Part shown: positions 53,247 through 63,435 of the stretch, one piece after another
How the letters are laid out: each line of letters opens with the position of its first letter
Position numbering within the stretch: the first letter of the stretch is position 1
Source of the DNA: JAUIIK01 sp963709995
GTDB taxonomy: Bacteria; Chloroflexota; Chloroflexia; Thermomicrobiales; CFX8
Direction: 5' to 3'
Assembly (NCBI GenBank): GCA_963709995.1
Contig: CAVPYN010000002.1
Coordinates: 124,001-188,000, forward strand
DNA: 64,000 bases
Notes under the pieces: model-generated
What the model was told of the DNA's origin: nothing
Databases searched by the model: none
What the model saw: the letters and a program-made list of their open reading frames with translations, nothing else
Position numbers and translations under genes: made by a program

Positions 53247-54139
53247 CGTTGCCGCTGCGAGACATTGCCATCAGCCAGCTGCCTTTGTTCCGCAGAGGAA
53301 AGGTTCGCGATACCTACGAACTCGGCGAAGACCTCCTCATGGTAGCCACGGATCGCATCTCGGCATTCGATGTAATCCTTCCGGACGGTATTCCCGATAA
53401 GGGCCGGATCCTCACTCAGTTGTCGGTCTACTGGTTTGGCTTGACCCGGCATCTAATGCCTAACCATCTGGTCACCAGCAATACCGAGGACCTGCCCGAC
53501 GAACTAGCCGGCATCGCAGAGATCCTGCGTGAGAGGTTCATGATCGTTCGTAGGGCAGATCGGATCGATGTCGAGTGCGTCGTCCGCGGTTACCTGGCCG
53601 GATCGGCGTGGGCTGAGTATCAAGCGAGCGGCACGGTATGTGGGCATGAGCTACCGCCCGGGCTGCGCGAAAGTGAGAAGTTGCCGGCTCCGATCTTCAC
53701 TCCCGCTACCAAGGCCGAAGAGGGGCACGACATTAACATCTCAATACGGGAGATGCGAAGTCTAGTCGGGGATGGAATAACGAGCCAGACAATTGAAGCC
53801 TCGTTCAACCTGTTCGAGTTCGCAAGTTCTCACGCGCAGTCGAGGGGACTCATTCTGGCGGATACCAAGTTCGAGTTCGGTTTTATCGATGAATCACTGA
53901 CGCTTATCGACGAGGCCCTGACACCAGATAGCTCGCGATACTGGGATGCTGATACATATGAGCCGGGCCGCCCACAAGAGAGTTTCGACAAGCAATTCGT
54001 CAGGGATTGGCTGATCGATTCCGGATGGGATCGAATCCCGCCGGCCCCGCCGCTGCCTGGTGATGTAATCGCTGGCACGGCTCGACGGTATCGAGAGGCG
54101 TATGAACGAATTACCGGAGAGGTCCTCCCAGACCGATGA
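53243..54139 (+). CDS. purC: phosphoribosylaminoimidazole-succinocarboxamide synthase
   Basis: 298 residues: RRGKVRDTYELGEDLLMVATDRISAFD-type opening (in short pieces from residue 12), VRGYLAGSAWAEYQ, LPAPIFTPATKAEEGHD and ILADTKFEFGF. It ligates aspartate to CAIR. GTG start inside the purB stop (GTGA), stop overlapping purS (ATGA). Confidence 0.96.
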   Translation: MTLPLRDIAISQLPLFRRGKVRDTYELGEDLLMVATDRISAFDVILPDGIPDKGRILTQLSVYWFGLTRHLMPNHLVTSNTEDLPDELAGIAEILRERFMIVRRADRIDVECVVRGYLAGSAWAEYQASGTVCGHELPPGLRESEKLPAPIFTPATKAEEGHDINISIREMRSLVGDGITSQTIEASFNLFEFASSHAQSRGLILADTKFEFGFIDESLTLIDEALTPDSSRYWDADTYEPGRPQESFDKQFVRDWLIDSGWDRIPPAPPLPGDVIAGTARRYREAYERITGEVLPDR

Positions 54140-54411
54140 ACGCCCGTTCAATGTTTCGCGCTGAAGTGTTGGTAACCCTCAAGCGGCTCGTGAATGATCC
54201 GGAAGGTATCGAAATTCGCAACGGGCTGCACAACCTCGGATATGAAGACGTGGATGAAGTGAGATCAGGAAAGTACTTTCAGCTTCGCGTGACTGCAAGC
54301 GGAGCTGAGGAGGCGCGCGCTCTGGTTACGCAAATGGCGGAACAGCTACTTTGTAACACAGTCATTGAAGAGTTCAGGATCGAGATTCACGAAGTCGCAG
54401 AGGCTGCCTGA
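54136..54411 (+). CDS. purS: phosphoribosylformylglycinamidine synthase subunit PurS
   Basis: 91 residues: FRAEVLVTLKRLVNDPEGIE, LHNLGYEDVDEVRSGKYFQL and LLCNTVIEEFRIEI. Small bridging subunit of the three-part FGAM synthase with PurQ and PurL, which follow. Starts in the purC stop. Confidence 0.95.
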   Translation: MNARSMFRAEVLVTLKRLVNDPEGIEIRNGLHNLGYEDVDEVRSGKYFQLRVTASGAEEARALVTQMAEQLLCNTVIEEFRIEIHEVAEAA

Positions 54412-54424
54412 GAGGTCGAACGAG

Positions 54425-55132
54425 ATGAAATTTGGCGTGGTCACGTTTCCGGGTTCCAACGGAGATCACGATGCACTTTCGGCGATCGAAATCGGGCTTG
54501 GCGAAGATGTTGATCCGATCTGGCACAAAGATCGGAGCGTGGATGGCTTCGACGCACTCGTGATCCCCGGAGGTTTCAGCTACGGCGACTATTTGCGAGC
54601 TGGCGCTATCGCCCGCTTTTCTCCGATTATGGACGCGGTGTCCGAGTTTGCATCCTCTGGCGGGCCGGTTCTGGGGATTTGCAATGGCTTCCAGATTCTG
54701 ACGGAAGCTGGACTGCTGCCAGGAACTCTGTTGCGCAACAACTCGCTCAGTTTTTCATGCCAGTGGGTTCATGTCCGCGTCGAAACAGGTCGAACTCCCT
54801 TCACCGCTGGAATCGATCCAGGCACAGTTCTCCACGTCCCGATCGCCCACGGCGAGGGCCGCTATTTTGTTGACCCTGCAACGCATCAATTACTTACAGA
54901 CAACGACCAGATTGTGTTCCGGTACTGTGATCGTTTCGGCATCGATGGACAGGAATCGAATCCGAACGGTTCCATAGACAACATCGCTGGCGTCAGCAAT
55001 GCCGCCGGTAACGTCGTCGGGCTCATGCCTCATCCGGAAAGAGCCTATGATTCGGTGCTCGGTGGTTCGGATGGTTTGATGATTCTTGGTTCATTGATGC
55101 GATCCCATTTGAGACAGGTGGCGCCAGCGTGA
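54425..55132 (+). CDS. purQ: phosphoribosylformylglycinamidine synthase subunit PurQ
   Basis: Class I glutamine amidotransferase subunit, about 235 residues. MKFGVVTFPGSNGDHD at the start, IPGGFSYGDYLRAGAIAR, the nucleophile in VLGICNGFQIL and the His/Glu in GLMPHPERAYD. It supplies ammonia to PurL. ATG 54425; the stop overlaps the purL GTG. Confidence 0.96.
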   Translation: MKFGVVTFPGSNGDHDALSAIEIGLGEDVDPIWHKDRSVDGFDALVIPGGFSYGDYLRAGAIARFSPIMDAVSEFASSGGPVLGICNGFQILTEAGLLPGTLLRNNSLSFSCQWVHVRVETGRTPFTAGIDPGTVLHVPIAHGEGRYFVDPATHQLLTDNDQIVFRYCDRFGIDGQESNPNGSIDNIAGVSNAAGNVVGLMPHPERAYDSVLGGSDGLMILGSLMRSHLRQVAPA

Positions 55133-57327
55133 CGATCACTGAACACGCTCTGCGTGAGGTTGCTCTCACGTTGGAAGAGTATTACCAGATCGTGGAGTTA
55201 TTGGGACGCGAGCCAATGCCTGTAGAGCTTGGCATGTTCGGGGCGATGTGGAGTGAACACTGCGGCTACAAGCATTCGCGCCCGCTGCTGAGCATGTTCC
55301 CGACCGAGAGCGAACGGGTGCTTCAGGGGCCAGGAGAGAATGCCGGTGTCGTCGACATCGGTGATGGCCTTGGAGCCGCGTTCAAGATCGAATCGCACAA
55401 CCATCCTTCCGCGATTGAGCCATATCAGGGCGCCGCTACCGGAGTTGGCGGAATCGTTCGAGATGTGTTCACGATGGGCGCGCGACCGGTTGCGCTTCTG
55501 AACTCGCTGCGCTTTGGCCCGTTGACCTCTGCGAGAAATCGCTACCTGCTGTCCGGCGTCGTTGGAGGCATCGGCGGTTACGGAAACTGCCTGGGAATTC
55601 CTACGGTTGCGGGCGATATCTTTTTTGCCGATTCCTATTCATCGAATCCTCTCGTCAACGCGATGTGTCTCGGGATCGTCCCTCACAACATGATTACGCG
55701 CGCGCGGGCAAGCGGGCCAGGAAATCTCGTGGTGCTGGTCGGCGCCGACACAGGTCGAGATGGAATTCACGGAGCGACGTTCGCTTCGGTGGAAAACCCG
55801 GAGGAGTCGCATCGAGGAGTCGTGCAAGTTGGCAACCCGTTCCTCGAGAAACTGCTTCTTGAAGCGTGTCTCGAATTGCTCGAAACCGATCACGTGGTCG
55901 CGATGCAGGATCTCGGCGCGGCCGGCCTCACATCTTCCATCGTTGAGAGCGCTAGCAAGGGTGGCGTGGGCATCGAGATCGACGTGGCGCGCGTGAGCCG
56001 GCGTGAGGAGGGCATGAACGCTTACGAGGTCATGCTCAGCGAGAGCCAGGAGCGAATGCTCGTGATTGTCCGTGAGGAGGGTCTCGACGCCGTTACAGAG
56101 ATATTCGATCGGTGGGATCTGCATTCGGACGTTATCGGGCGGGTAACCGAGGATGGGAACGTCCGCGTCCGAGACGGTGAGCAAGTTGTTGTGGACGTTC
56201 CTGCGACGCTATTTACAGATGAGTGCCCGACCTATATCCGGCCAAGCGTCGAGAGTCCGGATGTCATCGAATTGCGCGCATTCGATCCGGATGTGCTCGC
56301 TGATATTGATAACGCGGCGATCGGCGACGTGTTGCTGACGTTGTTGGCCTCGCCAAACATCTGTTCTCGTGAGTCGGTGATACGAACGTACGATCACACA
56401 ATCCTTTCCAATACGGTGTTGCCACCTCTAGAGGGTGATGCGGCAGTCATAAGGATCAAGGGTTCGAGTCGTGCCCTCGCGATGAAGACGGACTGCAATT
56501 CGAGGTATGTTTATCTAGATCCGTATCTGGGAGGAAAACATGCTGTCGTCGAATCCGCTCGCAACGTAGCTTGCACCGGGGCGGAACCGATCGCGATGAC
56601 CAACTGCCTCAATTTTGGTAATCCCGAGCGCCCGCACGTCTATTTTCAGCTTGAGCAATCGGTGCGAGGAATGGCGGAGGCGGCTCGAGCCCTGGGCACG
56701 CCGGTCATTAGTGGCAATGTAAGTCTGTACAACGAGACTGATGGTGTCCCTGTCCTTCCGACCCCCACCGTTGGTATGGTGGGGGTCATCGACGATGTGC
56801 AAACGTCTGTGGGCTTGGCTCCGAAACATGGCGATGCACTGGTTCTCCTGGGACCGGCATCTTCAACGCTCGGGGCTTCCGAGTACCTCGCAACTGTGCA
56901 GGATACCGTCGCGGGATCTCCGCCTTCTATCGATCTGGAGATCGAACGTCGTGTACAGCGTGCTGTAATCGAACTTGCCAGCGACCGCCTGATATCTTCT
57001 GCTCACGATTGCAGTGAGGGAGGATTGCTGGTCGCGATTGCGGAGATGCTCATCGGAGGCGATGTGGGCGCAACGGTTAGCCTGGAGCAACTCGTCGACT
57101 CCAACGACGGTCGTCTTGACCGAGCGCTGTTCGGTGAAGCTGCATCAAGAATCATCATCGGTATCCCGAACGAATCGGTTCAGCCCGTACTGAATCGTCT
57201 CGAGGATTGGGACGTTGATTGCCGATTACTGGGCCGTTGCGAAGGCGAAAGCTTGAAGTTGGTGGGTCTTACCGAGATCGAAGTTGATGTGCTGGGGGCC
57301 TCGTGGCGGTCGGGTTTGATTGATTAG
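55129..57327 (+). CDS. purL: phosphoribosylformylglycinamidine synthase subunit PurL
   Basis: 732 residues, small (three-subunit) type. MWSEHCGYKHSRPLL, FKIESHNHPSAIEPYQGAAT, DLGAAGLTSSIVESA and SAHDCSEGGLLVAIAEML. ATP-dependent FGAM synthase step. GTG 55129 overlaps purQ. Confidence 0.96.
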   Translation: MTITEHALREVALTLEEYYQIVELLGREPMPVELGMFGAMWSEHCGYKHSRPLLSMFPTESERVLQGPGENAGVVDIGDGLGAAFKIESHNHPSAIEPYQGAATGVGGIVRDVFTMGARPVALLNSLRFGPLTSARNRYLLSGVVGGIGGYGNCLGIPTVAGDIFFADSYSSNPLVNAMCLGIVPHNMITRARASGPGNLVVLVGADTGRDGIHGATFASVENPEESHRGVVQVGNPFLEKLLLEACLELLETDHVVAMQDLGAAGLTSSIVESASKGGVGIEIDVARVSRREEGMNAYEVMLSESQERMLVIVREEGLDAVTEIFDRWDLHSDVIGRVTEDGNVRVRDGEQVVVDVPATLFTDECPTYIRPSVESPDVIELRAFDPDVLADIDNAAIGDVLLTLLASPNICSRESVIRTYDHTILSNTVLPPLEGDAAVIRIKGSSRALAMKTDCNSRYVYLDPYLGGKHAVVESARNVACTGAEPIAMTNCLNFGNPERPHVYFQLEQSVRGMAEAARALGTPVISGNVSLYNETDGVPVLPTPTVGMVGVIDDVQTSVGLAPKHGDALVLLGPASSTLGASEYLATVQDTVAGSPPSIDLEIERRVQRAVIELASDRLISSAHDCSEGGLLVAIAEMLIGGDVGATVSLEQLVDSNDGRLDRALFGEAASRIIIGIPNESVQPVLNRLEDWDVDCRLLGRCEGESLKLVGLTEIEVDVLGASWRSGLID

Positions 57328-57389
57328 CAAGAGACTAGCTTCCAGCCCTGTTGCTCACGTTGAATGACGCTTTCAAGAGAGGACACTCC

Positions 57390-58949
57390 ATGTTTGACTC
57401 CTGGATCGATGACAGTCCTCACGACGAATGCGGTGTTTTTGGCGTGTATGGCCCGGGGCTTGATGTTGCGCGCCTGACTTATTTTGGCTTGCACGCGCTC
57501 CAACACCGTGGCCAGGAGAGCGCCGGGATAGCGGTAAGTGGTCAGGATGGGATTCGGATTCGGAAACGCCTGGGCCTCGTTCAGACGGTCTTTGAAGAGT
57601 CCGATCTCCGCCATCTCAAGGGATCGATCGCTATCGGTCACACGCGATATTCGACGACGGGATCGACGCTTCCAGAAAACGCAGGACCGATGGCCGCTGA
57701 GTCGCCTATGGGGACAGTCGTCGTCGCTCACAATGGGAACATCGTCAATTCGGTCCAGCTTCGCGACGAACTTGAAGCGGACGGCGTCCGTTTCGTAACG
57801 ACGACCGACACGGAAGTGCTAACCCAACTGATCGCAAACACTCCGGGTGAGTCGATCATCGAGGTCATAAAATCTGCGTTGGATCGATGTGTGGGGGCGT
57901 TTAGCCTGTGCATCCTTACCGAGCATGCGATCATCGCTGTCCGCGATCTGCTTGGTATCCGGCCACTCTGTTTTGGTGAGATCGATGGTGGATGGATTGT
58001 TGCTTCAGAAAGCTGCGCGTTGGCCACTGTTGGCGCTGAGTTGATTCGAGAGGTCCATCCAGGAGAGATTCTCATCATTGATCGGGAGGGGTGGACGTCG
58101 GAAAATCTGAATGGGATGCCGGGGCGCGCCGCGTGCCTGTTCGAATACATCTACTTCGCCAGGCCGGATAGTCAGATGATGGGCGACCGGGTCTACATGA
58201 CCCGCCAGAGGATGGGCGCCGAGCTTGCGATCGAGGCGCCTGCCGAGGCTGACGTTGTGGTGCCCTTGCCAGACTCGGCGATTCCCGCGGCTATCGGCTA
58301 TGCCCGGCAGATTGAATTGCCGTATTCCGAAGGCCTGATCAAAAATCGATACATCGGACGGACGTTCATTCAGCCAGATCAGCGGTTGCGCGAACTTGGT
58401 GTGCGCCTTAAGTTCAACGCTCTTCCTGAGATCGTCGGCGGCAAGCGCGTGGTGCTCGTAGACGATTCAATTGTTCGGGCGACCACAAGCCGGTTGATTG
58501 TGGATCTGCTCAGGTCCGCTGGCGCGACCGAGGTGCATATGCGGATTCATTCTCCGCCGATAAAGCACCCTTGTTACCTTGGGGTTGACATGGCGAGTCA
58601 CGATGAACTCATCGCTGCCCGCAAGACTGTCGACGAGATCGAGGCCGAGATCGGCGCCGACTCTCTGAGGTACTTGAGTCTTGAGGGGCTGTTGAAGGCT
58701 ATCGGACATCCTCGACACTCCTTCTGTGCCGCATGTCTGACTGGCGAGTACCCGGTGCCAGTTCATCGAGCCCAGGGGAAGTTCGGTCTTGAGTCGAGCC
58801 CGGTCAGCGACCTGGAAGCGCGGCCAGAACCCGTCCTTGCCCTGTCTTCCAGTATGGTCGCGAGAAAAGCGCCCGCTCTACAATACGCGAGCGACACGGA
58901 TCAGAAACTGGTGATTGGCGACATAGGACGGGGAAACGACGATGACTGA
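57390..58949 (+). CDS. purF: amidophosphoribosyltransferase
   Basis: Committing step of purine synthesis. ATG 57390 with GAGAGG upstream; short propeptide MFDSWIDDSPHDE, then CGVFGVYG with the nucleophile Cys. GHTRYSTTGSTLPENAGPM and VVLVDDSIVRATTS (PRPP loop) are present. 519 residues; Cys near positions 450 may hold the Fe-S cluster found in Bacillus-type enzymes (HSFCAACLTGEYP). The start is not overlapped; gcvT overlaps its stop. Confidence 0.95.
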   Translation: MFDSWIDDSPHDECGVFGVYGPGLDVARLTYFGLHALQHRGQESAGIAVSGQDGIRIRKRLGLVQTVFEESDLRHLKGSIAIGHTRYSTTGSTLPENAGPMAAESPMGTVVVAHNGNIVNSVQLRDELEADGVRFVTTTDTEVLTQLIANTPGESIIEVIKSALDRCVGAFSLCILTEHAIIAVRDLLGIRPLCFGEIDGGWIVASESCALATVGAELIREVHPGEILIIDREGWTSENLNGMPGRAACLFEYIYFARPDSQMMGDRVYMTRQRMGAELAIEAPAEADVVVPLPDSAIPAAIGYARQIELPYSEGLIKNRYIGRTFIQPDQRLRELGVRLKFNALPEIVGGKRVVLVDDSIVRATTSRLIVDLLRSAGATEVHMRIHSPPIKHPCYLGVDMASHDELIAARKTVDEIEAEIGADSLRYLSLEGLLKAIGHPRHSFCAACLTGEYPVPVHRAQGKFGLESSPVSDLEARPEPVLALSSSMVARKAPALQYASDTDQKLVIGDIGRGNDDD

Positions 58950-60060
58950 ATCAAAGCGCACGCCACTTGCCGAACGGCATGTCGAACTGGGCGCACGGAT
59001 GATCGATTTTGCGGGCTGGTACATGCCGGTGCAGTATTCGGGCATTGTCGATGAACACAACACCGTGCGGTCGGCGGCAGGGCTCTTCGATCTGGGGCAC
59101 ATGGGCCAGGTCGATGTGCTCGGCCCTGATGCGTTGGAGTATCTGCAGTATCTGACGACCAACGACGTAGCACGGCTGGCCCCCGGCGATGCTCAGTATT
59201 CAATGATGCTGTACGCCGACGGCGGGGTAGTCGACGATATCATCGTTTACCGGCGGCCAACAGGTCCAGGCTATTTCGTCGTGATCAACGCCGCGAACAT
59301 CGATAGAGACGTGACCTGGATGCTCGATCTAGCGCGGAAGCGCTCGGACTTGGACGTACAGATCAATCACGTATCCGATGAGTACGGGATGATCGCTTTA
59401 CAGGGTCCGAATAGCGTCGAAATCGTAGCGGGACTCTCCTCGGTGGACCTCAGCGACATGGAGCAGTTTTCGATGCGTGAGTCATCTGTCGCTGGCATCC
59501 CCTGCCTTGCCGCGCGTACCGGATACACCGGTGAGGATGGCTGGGAGTTCTATTGCCCCATCGACCAGGTTGTGGAGTTGTGGGATGCGATTGTCGACGC
59601 GGGAGCTGACTACGGTGTCAAGCCGATCGGGCTGGGCGCCAGGGATACACTTCGACTAGAGGCCAGGATGCCGCTGTACGGAAACGAGATATCGGATACG
59701 ATCAATCCGCTTGAAGCGGGGTTGCGATGGGTCGTGAAACTCAAAAAAGGTGATTTCGTCGGGAGAGATGCCCTGATTGAGGCTCGCGACGAGGGCGTCT
59801 CGAGGACGACGGTCGGTTTTCGACTTGTTGAGCGAGGCGGAGTCCCACGGTCGCATTTCGATGTTCAGGTCGATGGGGAATCTGTAGGATTCGTGACCAG
59901 TGGGACAGCTTCGCCCACCTTGGGGGAGAATATTGGCCTGGCGGTTATTCAGAAGGAGTTTGCGGGAATAGGCAGACCGCTCGACATCGTTATACGCAAC
60001 AATGCGGTGCGCGCAGAGCAGGTCAAACTCCCGTTCTATTCCCGAAGCGCCCAGTCGTAG
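58942..60060 (+). CDS. gcvT: glycine cleavage system T protein (aminomethyltransferase)
   Basis: 372 residues: VELGARMIDFAGWYMPVQY, GLFDLGHMGQVDV, ALQGPNSVEIV, RTGYTGEDGWEFYC and LRLEARMPLYGNEI. Transfers the methylene group to THF. The start overlaps the purF stop by 8 bases, placing glycine cleavage and purine synthesis in one probable transcript. Confidence 0.96.
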   Translation: MTESKRTPLAERHVELGARMIDFAGWYMPVQYSGIVDEHNTVRSAAGLFDLGHMGQVDVLGPDALEYLQYLTTNDVARLAPGDAQYSMMLYADGGVVDDIIVYRRPTGPGYFVVINAANIDRDVTWMLDLARKRSDLDVQINHVSDEYGMIALQGPNSVEIVAGLSSVDLSDMEQFSMRESSVAGIPCLAARTGYTGEDGWEFYCPIDQVVELWDAIVDAGADYGVKPIGLGARDTLRLEARMPLYGNEISDTINPLEAGLRWVVKLKKGDFVGRDALIEARDEGVSRTTVGFRLVERGGVPRSHFDVQVDGESVGFVTSGTASPTLGENIGLAVIQKEFAGIGRPLDIVIRNNAVRAEQVKLPFYSRSAQS

Positions 60061-60085
60061 TTTTGTAATGGAGTCGGAGGAATCG

Positions 60086-60478
60086 ATGGTAGTTCCAGCG
60101 GACCGCAAATACACCCGCACACACGAGTGGGTGCTTATTGATGGCGATATCGTGACCATAGGAATCACGGATTTTGCCCAGAACGAACTAGGCGACATAA
60201 CCTATATAGAACTGCCGGCTGCTGGCGATCAGCTTGACAAATCAGACTCGTTCGGGATCGTTGAGTCTGTTAAGGCTGCTTCTGATGTCTATATGCCAGT
60301 CGCGGGCGAGGTTACCGAGTCCAACGAAGAGGCGGAATCTTCTCCCGAGCTACTGAATTCATCGCCGTACGAAAACGCGTGGTTGATCCGGGTGCGCGTT
60401 TCGGATCCAGGAGACATCGAGGAACTCATGGATGCAGGCACATATGAGAAGTTTCTAGAGGAAGCCGGTGGGCATTAG
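60086..60478 (+). CDS. gcvH: glycine cleavage system H protein
   Basis: About 130 residues. THEWVLIDGDIVTIGITDFAQ, then the lipoyl-lysine in GIVESVKAASDVYMPVAGEV. Carries the aminomethyl group between P and T proteins. ATG 60086 has GGAGGA four bases before it; longer frames upstream overlap gcvT. Confidence 0.95.
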   Translation: MVVPADRKYTRTHEWVLIDGDIVTIGITDFAQNELGDITYIELPAAGDQLDKSDSFGIVESVKAASDVYMPVAGEVTESNEEAESSPELLNSSPYENAWLIRVRVSDPGDIEELMDAGTYEKFLEEAGGH

Positions 60479-60522
60479 GCCGATCCGGATTCGATAGTGC
60501 ACCTGGGGATACGAGGGGATCG

Positions 60523-61867
60523 ATGACGTTTAATCCGCATACCGACGAAGATCGACAGGCGATGCTTGCCGCCACGGGAGCATCGTCCATAGGAGATCTG
60601 TTTTCCGTCATACCATCGGAACACCGCTTTCCAGAGCTGGATCTTCCGCCAGCTTTGTCCGAACAGCAAGCATATAGCCGCATGAGCCGTCTCTCCGCTC
60701 GAAACCGGGATGGTTTCGGAACGCCCTCATTTCTGGGCGCTGGCAGCTACACACATTACGTGCCGGCAGCCGTGCAGCAGCTCGTCTTCAGGGGCGAGTT
60801 CTATACGGCGTACACGCCATATCAGCCGGAGGTTGCGCAGGGCACGCTTCAGGCGATCTACGAGTATCAGACGATGATCGCCGAACTGACCGGCATGGAA
60901 GTCTCGAATGCTTCACTGTACGATGGCGCAACTGCTCTGGCGGAAGGCGCCTTGCTAACCGTCGCCCCGCGACGCGGACGGCGTCGCGTGGTGCTATCCG
61001 AGGCCGTCCACCCGCAATATCGCGAAGTGGTCCGCACCTACGTCTCGGGGATCGATATTGATCTCGTTGAAATCCCACTGGCCGGTGGCTCATTGACAAC
61101 CGATATCGATGCGCTCGACCCGTATCTGGACGATGAGCTTGCATGCGTCGTTGTGGCGTATCCGAATTTCTACGGTTCGATCGAAGATCTCAAGGCGTTT
61201 GCAGAGAAGGTCCACGGAGTGGGCGGAATGCTCGTCGTTTCAGCCTATCCGATGGCTCTGGGCTCTGTTGACCCCGCCGGGTGATTTGGGCGCTGACGTT
61301 GTAACTGGTGAGGGCCAGCCGTTTGGAACGGGTCAGAACTTCGGCGGGCCAGTCGTGGGTCTTCTTTCGACGCGGCAGTCATTGGTGCGACAAATGCCAG
61401 GGCGGCTGGTTGGGATGTCGGAGGATTCAGAAGGGAAACGTGGTTTCGTCCTCGCCCTTCAAACACGCGAACAGCATATTCGTCGTGAGAAGGCGACCAG
61501 TAACATCTGCACAAATCAGGGGTTGATGGCGCTGGCTGCGACGACGTACCTCGCGACACTTGGTCCTCGCGGATTGCGGCGGATCGCGGAAATCTGCTAT
61601 CAGAATGCGCACTATCTTGCCAATCAGCTAGAAGAGTCAGGAAGCTTCGAGATTGTCAATGGCACACGGTTCTTCAACGAGTTCGTGGTGCGAAGCGAGG
61701 AAGCGCCGGATTCACTCAATGACCGGCTGCGCGAGAATGGAATCACGGGCGGGCTAGATCTCGGCAGGTTGGATGCGGGGCGCAATGGCCAGATCCTGCT
61801 AGCGGCCACCGAGATGACGGGACGACACGCAATAGACCAATTCGTGGCCGTAGCGAGATCCGCCTAG
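60523..61867 (+). CDS. gcvPA: glycine dehydrogenase (decarboxylating) subunit 1, one frameshift
   Basis: About 448 residues read across one shift. FGTPSFLGAGSYTHYVPAAV, TAYTPYQPEVAQGTLQ, EYQTMIAELTGMEVSNASLYDG and, after the break, GQNFGGPVVGLL and SNICTNQGLMALA. The shift is an extra C in a CCCC run near 61272-61276. This is the N-terminal half of the two-piece P protein; gcvPB should encode the other half with the PLP lysine but does not follow here. Confidence 0.92.
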
Positions 61868-61927
61868 GAAGAGTTTGCCGCCGAATCCGGTCAATGTGAT
61901 TGGATTCGATAGCTGTTCAACAGGTGG

Positions 61928-61945
61928 GTGGGCGACATATCCCAA
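61928..61945. repeat. 18-bp repeat, copy 2
   Basis: Identical to 46879-46896. It lies between gcvPA and der, in a 155-base gap. Confidence 0.7.
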
Positions 61946-62022
61946 CCGATCCTCAACTACCCCCTGATACACTAGCAGTCGAATCTGTCGTGATTGAGGC
62001 TGCGCTCACCCGAAAGACACCT

Positions 62023-63360
62023 GTGAAACCAATCGTCGCCATCGTCGGTCGTCCAAACGCCGGAAAATCAACCTTGTTCAACCGGCTTATCGGTGAACAG
62101 CGCGCCATCGTCGAAGACGTTCCGGGCACAACCCGGGACCGGCTCTATGGCGATGCCGAATGGGCTGGCCATGTATTCACAGTCATTGACACTGGAGGTC
62201 TCCAGGAGCGGCGCGAATACGACCGATTGGCGCCGTCTGAAATCTCTGAGCGAACCCAGGATCAGGCTCGACTTGCAATTGAAGAAGCGGACGTAGTCGT
62301 TTACGTCGTCGACGGCTCGTCGGCCCCCACGGCAGGAGACCATGAGGTTGCGGACATCTTGCGTGTGTCCGAGAAGCCTGTAGTACTGGGGGTTGGCAAG
62401 TCGGAGAATCGCGAGCGTCAGGAGAGCGCCGTGGAGTTCTACGAGCTTGGGCTGGGGGAACCGATTCCATTTAGTGGGCTGCACGGAATTGGCACCGGGG
62501 ATCTGTTGGATGCTGTCGTTAGTCAGATTCCCAGAATGGATGATGAACCCGAGGAGGAAGATCGACCTGCAATTGCGATTGTGGGCCGGCCAAATGTCGG
62601 CAAATCAGAGCTTGTGAATCGCCTGCTCGGGGTTAATCGATCGATCGTTTCGAGCGTAGCGGGAACGACCCGAGATTCCATCGACTCCGAGATTGAGTGG
62701 GCCGGGATTCGTCTCACGCTGATTGACACCGCTGGCATTCGGCGACGGGGAAGCATCGAGCATGGTATCGAGAGATACTCGGTCATGCGATCGATGCGGG
62801 CCATCGATCGAGCGGACGTAGCGGTTTTGTTAGTCGATGCCACCGAGCCCTTCACTGCACAGGACGCTCATGTCGCGGGTTACGTCGTTGAGCGCGGAAA
62901 GGGTATCGTCGTCGCGATCAACAAGTGGGACGCTATCGAGAAGGATTCTCAGACGATCTACGAGTTTCAGGCGGCAGCCGTCGAAGCCCTCCAGTTTGTC
63001 CCATACGCACCGTTGGTCTTTGTCTCAGCCCTGACTGGCAGACGGGTGGAAGAGGTACTTGAAACTGCGCTACATGTGTCGTCAGAGCGCCTGAAACGAG
63101 TGTCGACGGGTGAACTCAATAGAATGCTGAAGGAAGCGGTTACGGCACACCCACCGCCAACACGCCCGAGTAATTGGGTGAGGTTCTACTACGCAACTCA
63201 GGCCGATGTCGCGCCTCCCCGGTTCGTGTTCTTTTGTAACAACCCAAAGAATGTGCATTTCTCTTACAAGCGATACTTGGAAAATGAAATCCGGTTGCGT
63301 TGGGGCTTCACTGGAACGCCGATTGCGCTCCATTTCCGTAGCCGCCGACGAAACGAGTGA
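62023..63360 (+). CDS. der: ribosome assembly GTPase Der (EngA)
   Basis: 445 residues from GTG 62023, where the family start VKPIVAIVGRPNAGKSTLFN begins; an in-frame TTG at 61900 would add 41 unlikely residues. Two GTPase domains: G1 GRPNAGKST and GRPNVGKSE, G3 DTGG and DTAG, G4 in the second NKWD; then a C-terminal KH-like domain (RFYYATQADVAPPRFVFFCN). Needed for 50S assembly. Confidence 0.95.
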   Translation: MKPIVAIVGRPNAGKSTLFNRLIGEQRAIVEDVPGTTRDRLYGDAEWAGHVFTVIDTGGLQERREYDRLAPSEISERTQDQARLAIEEADVVVYVVDGSSAPTAGDHEVADILRVSEKPVVLGVGKSENRERQESAVEFYELGLGEPIPFSGLHGIGTGDLLDAVVSQIPRMDDEPEEEDRPAIAIVGRPNVGKSELVNRLLGVNRSIVSSVAGTTRDSIDSEIEWAGIRLTLIDTAGIRRRGSIEHGIERYSVMRSMRAIDRADVAVLLVDATEPFTAQDAHVAGYVVERGKGIVVAINKWDAIEKDSQTIYEFQAAAVEALQFVPYAPLVFVSALTGRRVEEVLETALHVSSERLKRVSTGELNRMLKEAVTAHPPPTRPSNWVRFYYATQADVAPPRFVFFCNNPKNVHFSYKRYLENEIRLRWGFTGTPIALHFRSRRRNE

Positions 63361-63435
63361 GGACTTGCAGGATGACGACGCTTCGATCCCGATAGTTGAT
63401 CCTCCGTCGTCAGAAAGGTTGAAAGTTTGGCAGAA

